DNA from: Sipunculus nudus
Lineage: Eukaryota; Annelida; Sipuncula; Golfingiida; Sipunculidae
Direction: 5' to 3'
Assembly (NCBI GenBank): GCA_026874595.1
Contig: CM049310.1
Location: 33,541,558-33,605,557, forward strand
Length of the DNA: 64,000 bases
Below are positions 40,540 to 53,007 of the stretch, in pieces. Below the pieces are notes generated by a model, which was not told the origin of the DNA, did no database searches, and saw only the letters and a program-made list of their open reading frames with translations. The position numbers were made by a program, and so were the translations under genes. How positions within the stretch are numbered: position 1 is the first letter of the stretch; every line of letters starts with the position of its first letter.

Positions 40540-40975
40540 GCAAGATGAAAGGTTTGGGTCAAAATGATTGGCTTAAACTGGGTCCACAAGCTTTTTCAAG
40601 AATTGGGCCCTGTGGCTGTGGCCTTTGACCCCGTGACCTCAAAATCAAAAGGGTTTTTCATCCATGAGTAGGTGAGCCATATTTGCAAGATGAAAGGTTT
40701 TGGTCAAACAGTTTGGCCTAAAATAGGCCCACAAGCTTTTTCAAGAAGAGGGCACTGTGACTGTGACATTTGACCCTGTGATCTCAAAATTGAGAGGTTT
40801 CTTCATCCATCTATGGGTGAGCCATATTTGCAAGATGAAAGGTTTTGGTCAAAAATAGTTTGGCTTGAAATCGATCCACAAGCCAATTCCGGATGGACAG
40901 ACAGACAGGCAGACGCATGAACAGAGGCATTACTACTAGTATATCCCTTTCGCAATGCATTGCAAGGAGATAATA
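40540..40975 (+). repeat. 145-bp monomer array ending in a hairpin (probable related element)
   Basis: GCAAGATGAAAGGTTT recurs at 40540, 40685 and 40830, an exact 145-bp period, with about 2.5 units. Each unit has a TTTGACCC(C/T)GTGA phrase. The array is followed by GACA repeats (about 40894-40917) and a palindromic end with GCAATGCATTGC (about 40952-40963) inside TATCCCTTT...AAGGAGATA. The plan equals the other elements, but no convincing matching 5' end was found. Confidence 0.75.
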
Positions 40976-42489
40976 AATAATGAATATAAGACATATTCAC
41001 ACAAGTAAACATATAATATAAGACCTGTTCACAATAGTCATAATGCAGTAAGTGATATTCATATATATTAGAAAACCACATTATCTCAGGACTAGGAAAA
41101 GATCAACCAGATACAAGTGGTCATTGAACCACTGGACAATAGCTGCTGCCAGTTCAAACATATTTCATGTATATAAACATACACTGACATGGATTTTAAG
41201 CTGTGGTAAATTGTGGCACACAATATAGCATTTTTATAAGAAATTAATTCAAAGACAGAACACAAAATAACTTTGGCAGATCAAGCAAGGTAAAGAATTA
41301 AAGGTAAGTGCTGCCAGCGGTATATGGTAAACTGAGGGTTTTACGAACTGGAGAACCAGGAAATACTGCTCTGGTAAGAAAGTACTCCAATCAAGTTTAT
41401 TGATTTTCATGAGCTCCCGGCACAGAAAATGCAAAGAAACATATGTGATGGCTCTTGGGGACCAGCCAGTGATGATTTTACCAACAGCTGTGGGCTACAC
41501 ACATGACCAGTTAAGTGAGTCTAACAAAGGCTCTGTGGGATGTTACTCTGTCAGCAGTGAGGCAGGAATATTCTCAGGATACACTTTTATCATAGCTGCA
41601 TTTGCAGAACCCTTCCATCCGTTACAGCATGTGTTTTTTTTTGCAGCACTCTACAGAGCTATATATGCCACTGAAACTTCTTGGAAATGAAATTTTTAGT
41701 ATCAGATTTGGTGAATGAGAGCTTTTGTCAAGCAAGAGATGCCTTTGTCAAGCAACCTAAATAACCAGCATTATTTTATGTTTTATATTCCGCTGTATTG
41801 TGCAATGTGATAATTATATTCTTCATGATAATAATATTCTTCATGAATAATAACTTATTAAAGGTTTTCACCAAGGAATGCTTGTTTAATAGGATTGAAA
41901 GTCACAAATATATTTCGAATGAATTATTTTTAATGAGCATTTTATTTTTCTGGTATTAAATGTCAGATTATCAGTTCTCACTATATATCATTATTATTAT
42001 ATGCAAACATTTACAAACATATCTATCAGACCTATAAAAAGCATAACATTCATAATAAATTTTGGTTTATGTGCAATATACATGATTAGATCAGGAAATG
42101 ACAGAAATACATGATGACATAAGAAAATGGGTTTAATTTGATACACCAAGAGAGATGCGTCGTACAGAAGACCCAAACAAGGGTATGGAACAGTTGGCTT
42201 AACTTTTTTTATACAAAAGGAATACAATGATTTACATGTTATGCAAATTGACAATAATAAAATTATTGCTATATTGTACCCAACAAGTTATACACATGGA
42301 GTCAAATATTAATATAAATTTATGAATAGCAATGCTGGTTCATTGAACATGTGTGGACAGATAGAACATGAATACACAGAAAAGTTGGTTTACTCCAAAT
42401 GGGAATGGAATCCATGACTTTCCAATTTCCAATTTTGGCTGCTCTACCTAGAGCTACCGTAGACTTTGCTAGTTCCTTTAAGGTAAGTG
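40976..42489. other. No gene seen; spacer
   Basis: AT-rich. The 96-aa plus-strand ORF at 41400-41690 resembles nothing I recognise and is not called. Confidence 0.55.
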
Positions 42490-42580
42490 AATATAAAAGC
42501 AGCTGGGTATCTCTGGCAGAACCAGAAATATGAAGATCATGGGTTTGATTCCCATGTGGAGTAAACTGTCTTTTCTTTGT
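42490..42580 (+). repeat. tRNA-derived SINE-like head
   Basis: TATCTCTGGCAG is A-box-like and GGGTTTGATTCCC (about 42541-42553) is a strong B-box-like sequence with a stem-like ATGGG/CCCAT arrangement. It does not fold into a full tRNA by eye, so a SINE or pseudo-tRNA is more likely than a working tRNA gene. Confidence 0.45.
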
Positions 42581-42616
42581 ATTTAGATTCCATCTCTTCA
42601 ATTAACTAGAATACGG

Positions 42617-44092
42617 GTAGTCGACAAGCGACTACGTGTATCCGCCTAAATCAGAGTGGAACGGGTGAAGTGAGGCATGGATTGAGTGGCAAGGGGAAAT
42701 AGAGTGAAGTGACAACTTGCATATTAGCATAGAATGCAAGTGGCACCACCTGTCATAAAATCTAGAGAGCTGTCGGGGATGTATAAACCTGCAAAATTTT
42801 AGGCAGATATGTCAAACAACTGCCGAGATATGAGTGATTTAATCCCATGGCAGACAAACAGACAGGAGCTGTGCAAAAATGGCTGCAGGTGGCCCCACCA
42901 GTTTTGTGTATGATAAAGAGCTATGTGAGTTCTATACACATGCAAAATTTTGGCCCAATCAGTCAAACTGTTCCCGAGATATGAGCTTGGATGTCTGCAG
43001 CGTAAACGTGAATGTAGGTGGCGCCACCTGTCATAAAATCAGAAAAGTTATCCAGGATGTATACGCATGCCGAATTTCAGGTGAATTAGTCAAGTCACTG
43101 CAGAGATATGAGTGATTTTAACCCAAGGCAGATGAACAGATTGACACTGTGCAAACATGGTTGCAGGTGGCACCACCATTTTTTGTGTATGGTAAAAAGC
43201 TCTCCAAGGGCTACATTTGTGCAAAAAAATTTTCCTGATGGGTCAAACGGTTCCCGAGATATGAGCTTGGATGTCTGCAGCGTAAACGTGAATGTAGGTG
43301 GCGCCACCTGTCATAAAATCAGAAAAGCTATCCAGGATGTATACGCATGCCGAATTTCAGGTGAATTAGTCAAGTCACTGCAGAGATATGAGTGATTTTA
43401 ACCCAAGGCAGACGAACAGATGGACACTGTGCAAACATGGTTGCAGGTGGCGCCACCATTTTTGTGTATGTTATAAAGCTCTTCAAGGGCTACATTTGTG
43501 CAAAAAAATTTTCCTGATCGGTCAAACGGTTCCCGAGATATGAGCTTGGATGTCTGCAGCGTTAACGTGAAAGTAGGTGGCGCCACCTGTCATAAAATCA
43601 GAAAAGCTAACCAGGATGTATACACATGCCAAATTTCAGGTGCATTAGTCAAGTCACTGCAGAGATATGAGTGATTTTAACCCAAGGCAGACGAACAAAT
43701 GGACACTGTGCAAACATGGTTGCAGGTGGCGCCACCATTTTTGTGTATGTTATAAAGCTCTTCAAGGGCTACATTTGTGCAAAAAAATTTTCCTGATCGG
43801 TCAAACGGTTCCCGAGATATGAGCTTGGATGTCTGCAGCGTTAACGTGAAAGTAAGTGGTGCCACCTGTCATAAAATCAGAAAAGCTAACCAGGATGTAT
43901 ACACATGCCGAATTTCAGGTGAATTAGTCAAGTCACTGCAGAGATATGAGTGATTTTAACCCAAGGCAGACGAACAAATGGACACTGTGCAAACATGGTT
44001 GCAGGTGGCGCCTGTGTATGTTATAAAGCTCTCCGGCCTGAAAACATAGTATCCGCAAAACTCTGTTTTGGCGGATACAATTAATGCTACTG
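42617..44092 (+). mobile_element. Family-5 tandem-repeat element, complete copy
   Basis: The left end is a perfect hairpin GTAGTCG-ACAAG-CGACTAC (42617-42635), two bases, then GTATCCGCCTAAATCAGAG (42638-42656). The right end is a hairpin of GTATCCGCAAAAC against GTTTTGGCGGATAC (to about 44079). The right arm complement GTATCCGCCAAAACAGAG matches the 5' arm with small gaps. Before the hairpin stands TGAAAACATAGTATCC, also present at the same place in family 3. The array sits between. No coding capacity is visible. Confidence 0.85.
42740..44030 (+). repeat. 279-bp dimeric tandem array punctuated by GGTGGCGCCACC
   Basis: CACCTGTCATAAAATC recurs at 42747, 43025, 43305, 43584 and 43863 (278-280 bp). 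The palindrome GGTGGCGCCACC or a one-base variant occurs at 43017, 43166, 43297, 43446, 43576, 43725, 43855 and (truncated) 44004, alternating 149 and 130-131 bp. The unit is thus a dimer of two related halves, each ending near GAGATATGAG. The recurring short ORFs reflect 279 being a multiple of three. Confidence 0.95.
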
Positions 44093-47000
44093 AAACATGA
44101 ACTTGTTGAAATGTGAATTTTTACATTTATCCTTTTAAAAAATCAACTTTCAATTATCTGCAATTTAACACTAGGCATCAACCAAGCAGTAATAAACTCA
44201 GATATTACAACACATCCTGATCCCATAGAGATGACGGTGACCTTCTATGGCATCACACTCTGACCTTTTCAACCAAATCCCTGAATGTTCTGTTTGTTCC
44301 CTGTACACTGGAACCAACTGAGATAAATATTGACATTTTCTCACCTCCTGCTGTGGCACTACATATCCAGCTACATGACATTTGCACAAAGCTGTCAAAC
44401 AAACAGTTTTATTGTCACTGTTTCCCTTTGATAGGTGATAATGTTAACTTAATGCAACGTTGTTTGAATCTGCCAAAAAGCATCATTGTACTGTGTACTA
44501 TATCAATAATTACATAAGTTTTTATTTTTGTAAATTCTGTATAAATTATATCAATACTGATAATTTTAAATAGAATTTAAAATATGTAGTTTAATAATAT
44601 AATATGTAATTGGTGAAGATCATGTTATTACTCTCTAGAGGTAGATTGATCTATATAGTTATAAGCTGTGTATACAATAAAGTATGGAGTTCAAAGCCTG
44701 GAAGAAAAGAGGAATTAGGTGCAAGTATCTGTATGGGGTATGTTAGATGTATTAATAGCCCAAAACTAGTGTTCTTCCTATTAGACACTGGTGCCTCAGT
44801 TCAAGGTCTTATTCACAAAAGTGCCAACCTGGTTTATAGAGACAAATCAATCTATCTGGTTCAGGAATGAAACTTTGCTGCTATTAAAAATAGATGGCTG
44901 CTGTCTTTGAGTGTAATAATATTACAGTCAGAAAGACCACTGTCTATGGCCTTAACCACAATTCAAATGGTTTTTGTTTGATCCAGACTGAATATGGTAG
45001 AAAAATTAAATATTAAAAAAAGCACCTACTGGCAGTGATAAAGATCACATTGAAATGTATGCTTAGGGAAAGAGGGTCTAAGCAAAGCTGGAAATATGAA
45101 AAAAAAAGAAGTATTAAGAAAGAATACTAATACTGCTTTGGTGATATGACTCATGAGTTCCTATATCAAATACAATTAAGCTGAATTAACTTCAATCCCT
45201 TACTGCTTATAGACCAGTAAAATCTCAGTATCAAACCAGATTACAATTCACAGAAGTCGTTCTGCAAGGCACAAGTTTTCTCCCTCCAATTACTTGCCAA
45301 TCAGCCTTCATAGCATGCAGTCTGAATACAGCAAAGTGACTTAATAATGGCAGGGATCCAATTACCCGTGGATCAAGATAGTGGGCCAGAAATGTGAAGG
45401 TAATCATGTCAGGAGCAGCAGACAGAAATAGAACTTACTATGTGACATGTATATGTCCCATCAAGCAGTATACCTGAGGGGGATGGGCTGTTTCCTCCTC
45501 CATCTCATGAGAGCATGTAGTACTGTTGTTTTTTGTTGTTGACTGAATGGAGGTTGATTTAATGAATATGGCTGGAGAATATGCTGCCTAAGGCCACATG
45601 GGGGGACTGAAGATCAACATATGAGTGTTGTGCTCATTTATCAGAAACCCACCTTAAACTGATTAAATTAAAAAAAAATAATATATATGAAATCAGGTAT
45701 AGACTATTTATTTTCAATTTTATCGTGCATCAAAAGAGCTTTGTCTGAATTGTTCTGCCAATACACATGTATTTTGATTGGGAATTCTGATGCATGATAA
45801 TTTTAAAAAATGCAAAATGTATGAACGTTGAATACTGATAAAAAACATGAATTTCAGTTATGTGCTAAACAACTGTTTTTGCTTGTTTAGTTTTACTCAT
45901 TTGATTCATGGCATAATGTTTTTATAAATTTACCTTTTTTTTATAAAATGTTATTATAATTAGTGTATAAAGAACTATTTTTAAGCATAATTTCCATTTA
46001 GTAGAAGACCCATTTAAATTCTATACCATGAAGGCTTGTCCATTTCTTAAAATCAAGACTTTCTAAATGTAAATTATATGATAAAACCTTTTTGCATCAT
46101 GTATTACAATAGCATAAACTTGTCATGGTGAATTAAAATAATTTTCATACTAAACATTTGATTATGAACAAAATGTATATGTATTTTAAATACATATTCT
46201 ACAGCTACTTTCAAACAATCAAAAGAAAGATATGCCTACATTAAACCATTCATACAAAAGACATGTTATCCCAGACCTAATTTTATTCTATTAAAAACAA
46301 CTCTGTCTGAGAATACAAAGCTTACATGACTCCTTCCCTCAATTTAAAAAAAGAAAACTACTGCACACCATCATCACATATGCAGTCTTCGTACCTACAA
46401 GGTGCAAAGTACTGAAAGACCATGCCGACCTAAACCATAGCAGGTATAGCAGGTCTAGACTTATATATGGGGTGTCTAGACAGGCAGAGAGACAATGTAA
46501 AATGGTGTTTTTAATGTTCCACTAGTAAGATATTTGATTCACATAATGGGAATTTCCATGTACTTCACAACCTACATATTTTGCTTCCTAACAATTTTTT
46601 TCTTCATATTTGTGCTACAATATCAGCAGTAACTGATGGGTTTTGAATTTAGAGCCTTGACAAGAAATCTGGCAAGCCAGGCAACAAAGTAAATGTAACA
46701 GACTAAAGTTAAGAAAATGTTATAAATATAATCTATGCCATCAACACTATGAACTAATACTTATCCTTAGAATGTCTCCTCACCATTTTACGCTTACTGA
46801 AATGGCCCAGTGGTGTTGAGGAGCTCACCTTCTCAGTGATGTTGTTTGATGGAGTTTACTAAATCAGTGATCCTAATCTCAATCTTCGTGCATAGAACCT
46901 GCATTGGGTAATAATTTCCACTGTTTCCACAGAGTAATTAGCCTTTCTTGATCAAGGTTCTGTGTATGCCACCTGACTAAATATATTATATTTTTTTAAT

Positions 47001-48199
47001 CATAGTATGCACTTAATGAATAAATACTGATATAAAACACATAAAAGAATACTGATCTAACTTCAGGCCTTTTTCATTTATTATTTATTTATTTTTTAAT
47101 TCCTTTTTGCATGACAAATAACTAGCAAGTAAATTGTAAATACACTCTAATAAATCTGTGATTAATGACTGAATCTTTCTTTCAATCATTTTACCAAACC
47201 TTAATCCCAATAGTTGGTACATGCGCGTTTGTCCATGTATCTAAAACTGGTAGTTTTTATATTAGAGTCATCAATTTATGTCTGCAGGTGAATAAGCAGA
47301 ATATCTATAAAAAGATGCAATATTTAGAGCCGTTTAAAGCACAAACTCAAACAGATCAAGACTAAGGTCTGCTATAGTGCTCCAGGGAAAGAATGCAATT
47401 GTAACAGCAATTCATAGACAAAACAGCCTATCTGGGAATCAAGACTGCAAAGATAAGCCAGCATAAGCATATAAACCATCTGGCCTGGGAGTGATTTGGA
47501 GCATGAGAAAAACAAAGATCACAGACTGTTAAAGGTATGATCCCTTGGTGTGGATGGTCTCAAAAGATTTACAGGCGGATCCCTGCCATGGCCTTTTCCA
47601 GCAGACGGGCAATGTTCTCATTAATTATGGTAGATTTCATCAGGAAATGCACCTTTTGCCCTGTTTGGCAACATACAAACTTCCATTTATATCAGGAGAG
47701 TAAAGAAAGTACTGGGCTGGTGTTTATGGTTGAACAGTGATAGATTAGGAGAATCCATCATTCCCAGACATGTTGTCATCACAAAGCAGCAACATATAAA
47801 GCACATATGCCAGGGACCATTTCCTATAATTGTTATCTATATCAACAGAATTAGTCAGACTAAACATAGAACAGTTCAATGGTTTGCTATCTGCTTTTAT
47901 TAAAATTCTACATGCAGAGCAATATGAAAATTAAAGCATGCAGCCATCATGGATCACTCAAGATTTGACTTGCTAAACTCAACAGAGGACTTGTAACCTA
48001 ATTTGATGTAATTTTGTGTATAAAATCATTATCCTTTTTCAGTTTCCTACTTTTATCTCTCTCAAACTGATGTATATGACTAATTCAGATTATTGTCTGG
48101 TTTGTATTAATAAAAGCAGGGAAAAAAACATAAACTGAAATCATAAAATAATACAAGAAAAACAAATCAAATAATTTCTTTAAAACACATATGTATATG
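44093..48199. other. No recognised gene; possible conserved island near 45240-45480
   Basis: AT-rich with no clear exon. The stretch about 45240-45480 is GC-richer with CCAATTA and GGATCCAATTA motifs and could be regulatory. A possible small minus-strand exon at 47573-47670 is listed separately. Confidence 0.5.
47573..47670 (-). CDS. Possible small exon, unrecognised (low confidence)
   Basis: On the minus strand an open frame runs about 32 codons after a plausible AG acceptor (complement of 47665-47670 reads CAAACAG). It includes the peptide FLMKSTIINENIARLLEKAM. The frame closes with a stop at the end, or a GTAAAT donor one codon earlier. Composition is helical and protein-like and GC is higher than in the surroundings. 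I do not recognise the sequence and it does not resemble syntaxin-6. It may be chance. Confidence 0.15.
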
Positions 48200-49451
48200 T
48201 CACAGGACAAACTCTGATCCAGTAGAATCGTCGATCCTACTAGGACAAAGTCGGATTGGACTTTCTACTAGGAGAAACTCCGATCAGACTTTCTACTAGT
48301 AGGATCGGCGATTCTACTAGGACAAACTCCGATCATAGCCTCTACTAGGACAAACTCCGATCAACCAGAGACCACAACATAATTAGACTTTCTACTAGTA
48401 GAATCGCCGATTCTACCAGGACAAACTCCGATCGTGGTCTCTATTAGGACAAACTCCAATCATATATAAATGTACTAGTTGGATCAGAGCTTCTACTAGG
48501 ACAAACTACGATTGTAGTCTCTACTAGGACAAACTTACCATAATGGTCAAATCTATCAATTGTCAATATGGTCAGCTAGGCCTTCATTGTTTTGAGATCT
48601 AAGGACTAAAGTTTGTACAGGTATGTTCAGTGAACCAAGCTAGGCAGAGTACACAACCATTTTTCTTTCATATCTAAGGACTTGAGTTTGCATAAGTATG
48701 TTCAGTGAACTAAGCCAGGCATAGTATACAATCATTTTGATGTATATAATGCAATTTTTCTCTGATTTTAGGACAGGATGGGAATGAAATATTTTAGATC
48801 TATCCTTTAATCAAGGAATTTTACATATATACAAGTAGATAAACAGTTTGTGCTTATAGGTGCTTGTGCTTTTATTTGTATTTTTTAGAATATGAACTTT
48901 TATGAATTGTACTTAACCAAGGAATGTGTATTTCTGAGAATCAAAGTTCTATTTGAAAATACCTACATCTGTATCAGTGGTTAAATTGATAAACATATAT
49001 TACATGAATTATACATATTTACAAGTAGATAAACAGTTTGTGCTTACATGTGCTTGTGCTTATATTTGTAATTTTTTTATCAAATAAAATTGTATGAATA
49101 TGTTTGAATGAAACATTTAGATGTATATCTGTGACTTGTATATATAATCGTAGGATATTGTGTTTTATCATATGTGCTTGTATTTATTTTTCTTTATTTT
49201 TTTTTCAAATACATAAATAAAAAATTTGGTTAAAATATTACTGTGTTTTATTCATTTTTAATCTCAGGTTTCAGGAATTAGGTAAATTATGGTAAGTTTC
49301 TCCTAGTAGAGACTAGGATCAGAGTTTGTCCTAGTAGAATCGCTGATCCTACTAGTAGAAAGTCTGATCGGAGTTTCTCCTAGTAGAAAGTCCGATCTGA
49401 CTTTGTCCTAGTAGGATCGACGATTCTACTGGATCGGAGTTTGTCCTGTGA
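48200..49451. mobile_element. Non-autonomous DNA element with long, internally repetitive inverted ends
   Basis: The left arm from TCACAGGACAAACTCTGATC (48200) and the complement of the right arm (ending 49451) match at about 125 of the first 130 positions. The arms then diverge by copy number. The left arm (48200-48546) has extra copies of a short block CTACTAGGACAAACTCCGATC-like, while the right arm spans about 49280-49451. Both arms close inward with ACTTACCATAAT. The interior has two direct duplications: GGTATGTTCAGTGAAC at about 48621 with a variant at 48695, and AAGTAGATAAACAGTTTGTG at about 48834 and 49023. No ORF of transposase size. Confidence 0.85.
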
Positions 49452-49559
49452 TATATATTTACTGCCTACATCATAATGCAGTTTAGGCCTCTCTTCAACT
49501 CAGATTGTCTCATAACAGTCACACTGAAACAGTTTCTTTCATTAAATTAAGTAGACACA

Positions 49560-49645
49560 CTCTCCATCAATTGGTTGGTCTAATGGTCAGAACATCTGTC
49601 TACTAAATAAAGATCTAGGTATCAATCCCAGCACAGGAAAATTGT
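49560..49645 (+). repeat. tRNA-derived SINE-like head
   Basis: TGGTCTAATGGTCAG (A-box-like) and GGTATCAATCCC (B-box-like) are separated by about 35 bp, with GTTGG before and CAGCACAGG after. Resembles a decayed tRNA-related SINE promoter. Confidence 0.5.
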
Positions 49646-51671
49646 TCAGATTATCTTTCCTGAATATTTTTCCTGTTTTTTTTCAATATGGCCTGAATGT
49701 TTGACCATGGCAGAGGAAATTTCACTGTCTGGGGTGTATATAGAATATACTAGGTCTTACAACCATAATCCTGCTCATCTTACCTTCTCTTTTTCTTCAG
49801 GTTACAAAATTATTTTCTTGTAGTCTTTATGGTAATTACCCTTTTTGAGTCTTTATGGTTACGGTACTTTCAGTATTTGAAAAATTACATACTATCATAT
49901 GACCTATAAGGTCAGCACCTCCTGGGCATCCCATATTGTATACTTTTCCTTTATGAAATTGAAACCCATAAGTTATAGCCTAACCCACAAGTTTGGCTGT
50001 AATTTTCATCTTCATAAGAGGACTTACCTCACTGCAGTTATGGTATGATGCACTTAATCAACATGAATGTAGCTCTCCAACATACCTCACAAAAGGTCCA
50101 TCTCTCTCAAATTTGTCTATTTCTGCCCCTGTGCCCATTTCAGCACCAGTGTGGTGGCTATATAAAGAATTACCTCTGAAAAATTTCTGATTGTGTGGCT
50201 GTTTTTCTGTCTTGCAAAGCAGCTGAGAAAATGATTTGTAAAATTCAGATATCCTTGATAGACTGAACAACACAGTACTAAGTATAGATACTGAAAACTG
50301 TGCAAAAACGATCCCTGATGCTCCAACTATTATCATATATTGGCCATATGATTTAGATTTGCTTAAATATTAAAACTACTGATATATCTATAGTCAAAAT
50401 ATCAACATATAGTCCTCTCATATAAATTCATATTTAGGGAGTCAGTTATTTTCTTGGATATCTAAATTTTACTATATTTGTAAGGTTATAATAAAGGTTG
50501 TCCCTGAATATGCTAATGTAAGTAGTATGTCACTCTCACTATTAGCATAAGCAAAACCAATAAGGACTCACATAAACTCTCACACTTTAAAGCCATGAAG
50601 TCTACTAAAAACTCAACAACTGGTCTAGCACTTTATTAAACAAAGGATTTTCAAATATTTGTTGACATCAATCAATCATCTGATTGCCTCCATATGATCA
50701 TATATCTTTGCAGTAAGTATCAATAATTTCCCCACTGGAATTTATGTTTTAATCAAGTTCAAAAAGATGTTTGGAAATTGATTACCAACCATTTGCTAGA
50801 ATGGCCTTGGTTTTCATAATCACAAAAACAGATGTCTCCTCCCATTCACCCCTATCCCAAAATTTTAGAGAAAATATCCAGTGATTTAAACTTTAAGGAG
50901 CTAAGAAAAACCTCTATTTCTGCAGTTTTGAACTGAAGGACATGATAATAGTCACCAGTTTTTAGAGTTTGTCAGAGAACTTGTTTGAAACAATTAGCAT
51001 ATCACATTAAAAAAAAAAATATGCAGATCTTGCAGAATTGGTATATCAGGAATTGTGTGATACATGTGCTCTGGAGGTGAACTGGCCTTGTAACTGTCTG
51101 GAAGATGCAGACAGCTCAGAACTGCAGCTGTCAATTTTAAAGGAACTTCTGGGATTCACAAGACACATAATCTTCCATTGTTTACAAGTCCTGAAGAAAC
51201 CTCTGGGGTTTTAGACAATGGGACTTTAAGGGACATGACTGGCTGCATACATCCTATTTCTAAACTGGTTCTAAAGGCCATTCATATTTTCATTTGTCAT
51301 GCACATCTTCATGTTAATTTAAAAGCAATATTAAGATTCAATAGCCTAGCTCTATGAATCAGAATCTTTGGTAAATGTTTGGTATTCAAATTGTCCAGTG
51401 AGACCAGTCAATCCCTGACATTTGCATATCAAAGAACTTCCCTCAGGCTGCTGAAGAAATATAGGGATTTTATAGAAGCACTTGAGGCCTAAAAATATGA
51501 GTTTATAGGAATTTTCAGCCAGAAATAAGCACAGATATAGGACTTTCATTGCACCATCCTGCTTTACTCTGTTACTTAATATCATGACTATAGGTTCTCA
51601 GTGCAACATATTTAAGTCTGTGTAAAAGGTTTAGACAGCAGTACTTGTTAGGCCAAAATAAAACTAGAATA
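49646..51671. other. No gene seen; AT-rich spacer
   Basis: No exon or repeat recognised. Confidence 0.6.
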
Positions 51672-53007
51672 TCAGCAAAAGCTGACAAAAGCCCTCAGCC
51701 AAAAGAACAGTGTTTAGAGGTGGTAACAGTAACAAGTACTAAATATCTGTTCTCACATGGTTGATATCTGTACATATCTCAGTTATAAATTTAAAATGGA
51801 GAGGTATGTACCATGATTCATAACAATCCACCAAATGCTTCCTGAAAAATAAGCTTCTATGTTTTATTCTATTATAAGCTCTGTGACCTTGAAAAGTAGG
51901 TCAAGGTCACCCATGATCGAACATGAACGAGATATTTGTCGATATACATCTTCACCAAAGAAATAAAATTCCTATTGTGAATCCTTTAAGAGATATCCTG
52001 CTCACAAGGCCAAAGTTTAAATATCTGATAAAAATTCATTAAAAATCAGAAATTGTATGTTGCGCCACCAAACTTGTATAGCAGGTACAGACTATCAGTC
52101 CCAATAACCATAGTAAGTTTTGTGAAAATCCACCAAATGGTTCCTGAGTAATAAGCATCTAAGTGTTTTTTCTATAATCAGCTCTTAAACGTAGAAAAAT
52201 AGGTCAAGGTCACCCATCTTCGAACTTGACCGAGATTTTGTCAATATACATCTTCTCCGAAAAAATAAAATTCTTATGGTGAATCCTTTTCGAGATATCC
52301 CGCTCACAAGCCCAAAGTTGAAAAATCCGATAAAAATTCATTAAAAATCAGAAATTGTAGGTGGCACCACCAAACTTGTATAGCAGGTACAGACTATCAG
52401 TCCCAATAACCATAGTAAGTTTTGTGAAAATCCACCAAATGGTTCCTGAGTAATAAGCATCTAAGTGTTTTTTCTATAATCAGCTCTAAAACGTAGAAAA
52501 ATAGGTCAAGGTCACCCATCTTCGAACATGACCGAGATTTTGTCAATATACATCTTCTCCGAAAAAATAAAATTCTTATGGTGAATCCTTTTCGAGATAT
52601 CCCGCTCACAAACCCAAAGTTGAAAAATCCGATAAAAATTCATTAAAAATCAGAAATTGTAGGTGGCGCCACCAAACTTGTATAGCAGGTACAGACTATC
52701 AGTCCCAATAACCATAGTAAGTTTTGTGAAAATCCACCAAATGGTTCCTGAGTAATAAGCATCTAAGTGTTTTTCTATAATCAGCTCTAAAATGTAGAAA
52801 AATAGGTCAAGGTCACCCATCTTCGAACTTGACCGAGATTTTGTCGATATACATCTTTACCGAGGAAATAAAATTCTGACGGTGAATCCTTTTCAAGATA
52901 TCCCGCTCACAAGGTAAAAGTTAACGGACGCCGGACGGACGGACGGACGGACGGACAGCTGAGGTGACGACAATAGCCCATCAGCCTAAGGGCTGAGGGC
53001 TAAAAAA
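51672..53007 (+). mobile_element. Family-4 tandem-repeat element, complete copy
   Basis: The left end is a small perfect hairpin TCAGC-AAAA-GCTGA (51672-51685), four bases, then the arm AGCCCTCAGCC (51690-51700). The right end is GGAC repeats (about 52925-52960), then a hairpin TAGCCCATCAGCC against GGCTGAGGGCTA (to 53001) and an A run. GGCTGAGGGCT (52991-53001) is the exact inverted copy of the 5' arm. The array lies between. No coding capacity is visible. Confidence 0.8.
51850..52920 (+). repeat. 302-bp tandem array, about 3.5 units
   Basis: TCAAGGTCAC recurs at 51901, 52204, 52506 and 52807 (303, 302, 301 bp). The two central units are nearly identical and the first is more diverged. Each unit includes AGGTCAAGGTCACC, CGAGATATCCCGCTCA and one GGTGGCGCCACC or variant (52064, 52362, 52664). 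Within a unit, GTGAATCCTTTTCGAGATAT and GTGAAAATCCACCAAATGG blocks look like two related halves. Confidence 0.95.

Noticed and set aside
41400-41690. 96-aa plus-strand ORF
   Set aside because: Reads somewhat protein-like but I recognise no domain, and no splice or promoter context supports it.
42879-43865. Recurring 62-95-aa ORFs
   Set aside because: Same effect in the 279-bp array.
44198-44398. 66-aa minus-strand ORF with protein-like composition
   Set aside because: No recognised motif; too short to call without homology.
45484-45530. Minus-strand SHEMEEE peptide resembling the syntaxin-6 FSHEL(E/D) segment
   Set aside because: Surrounding residues do not match the SNARE motif on either side; chance match.
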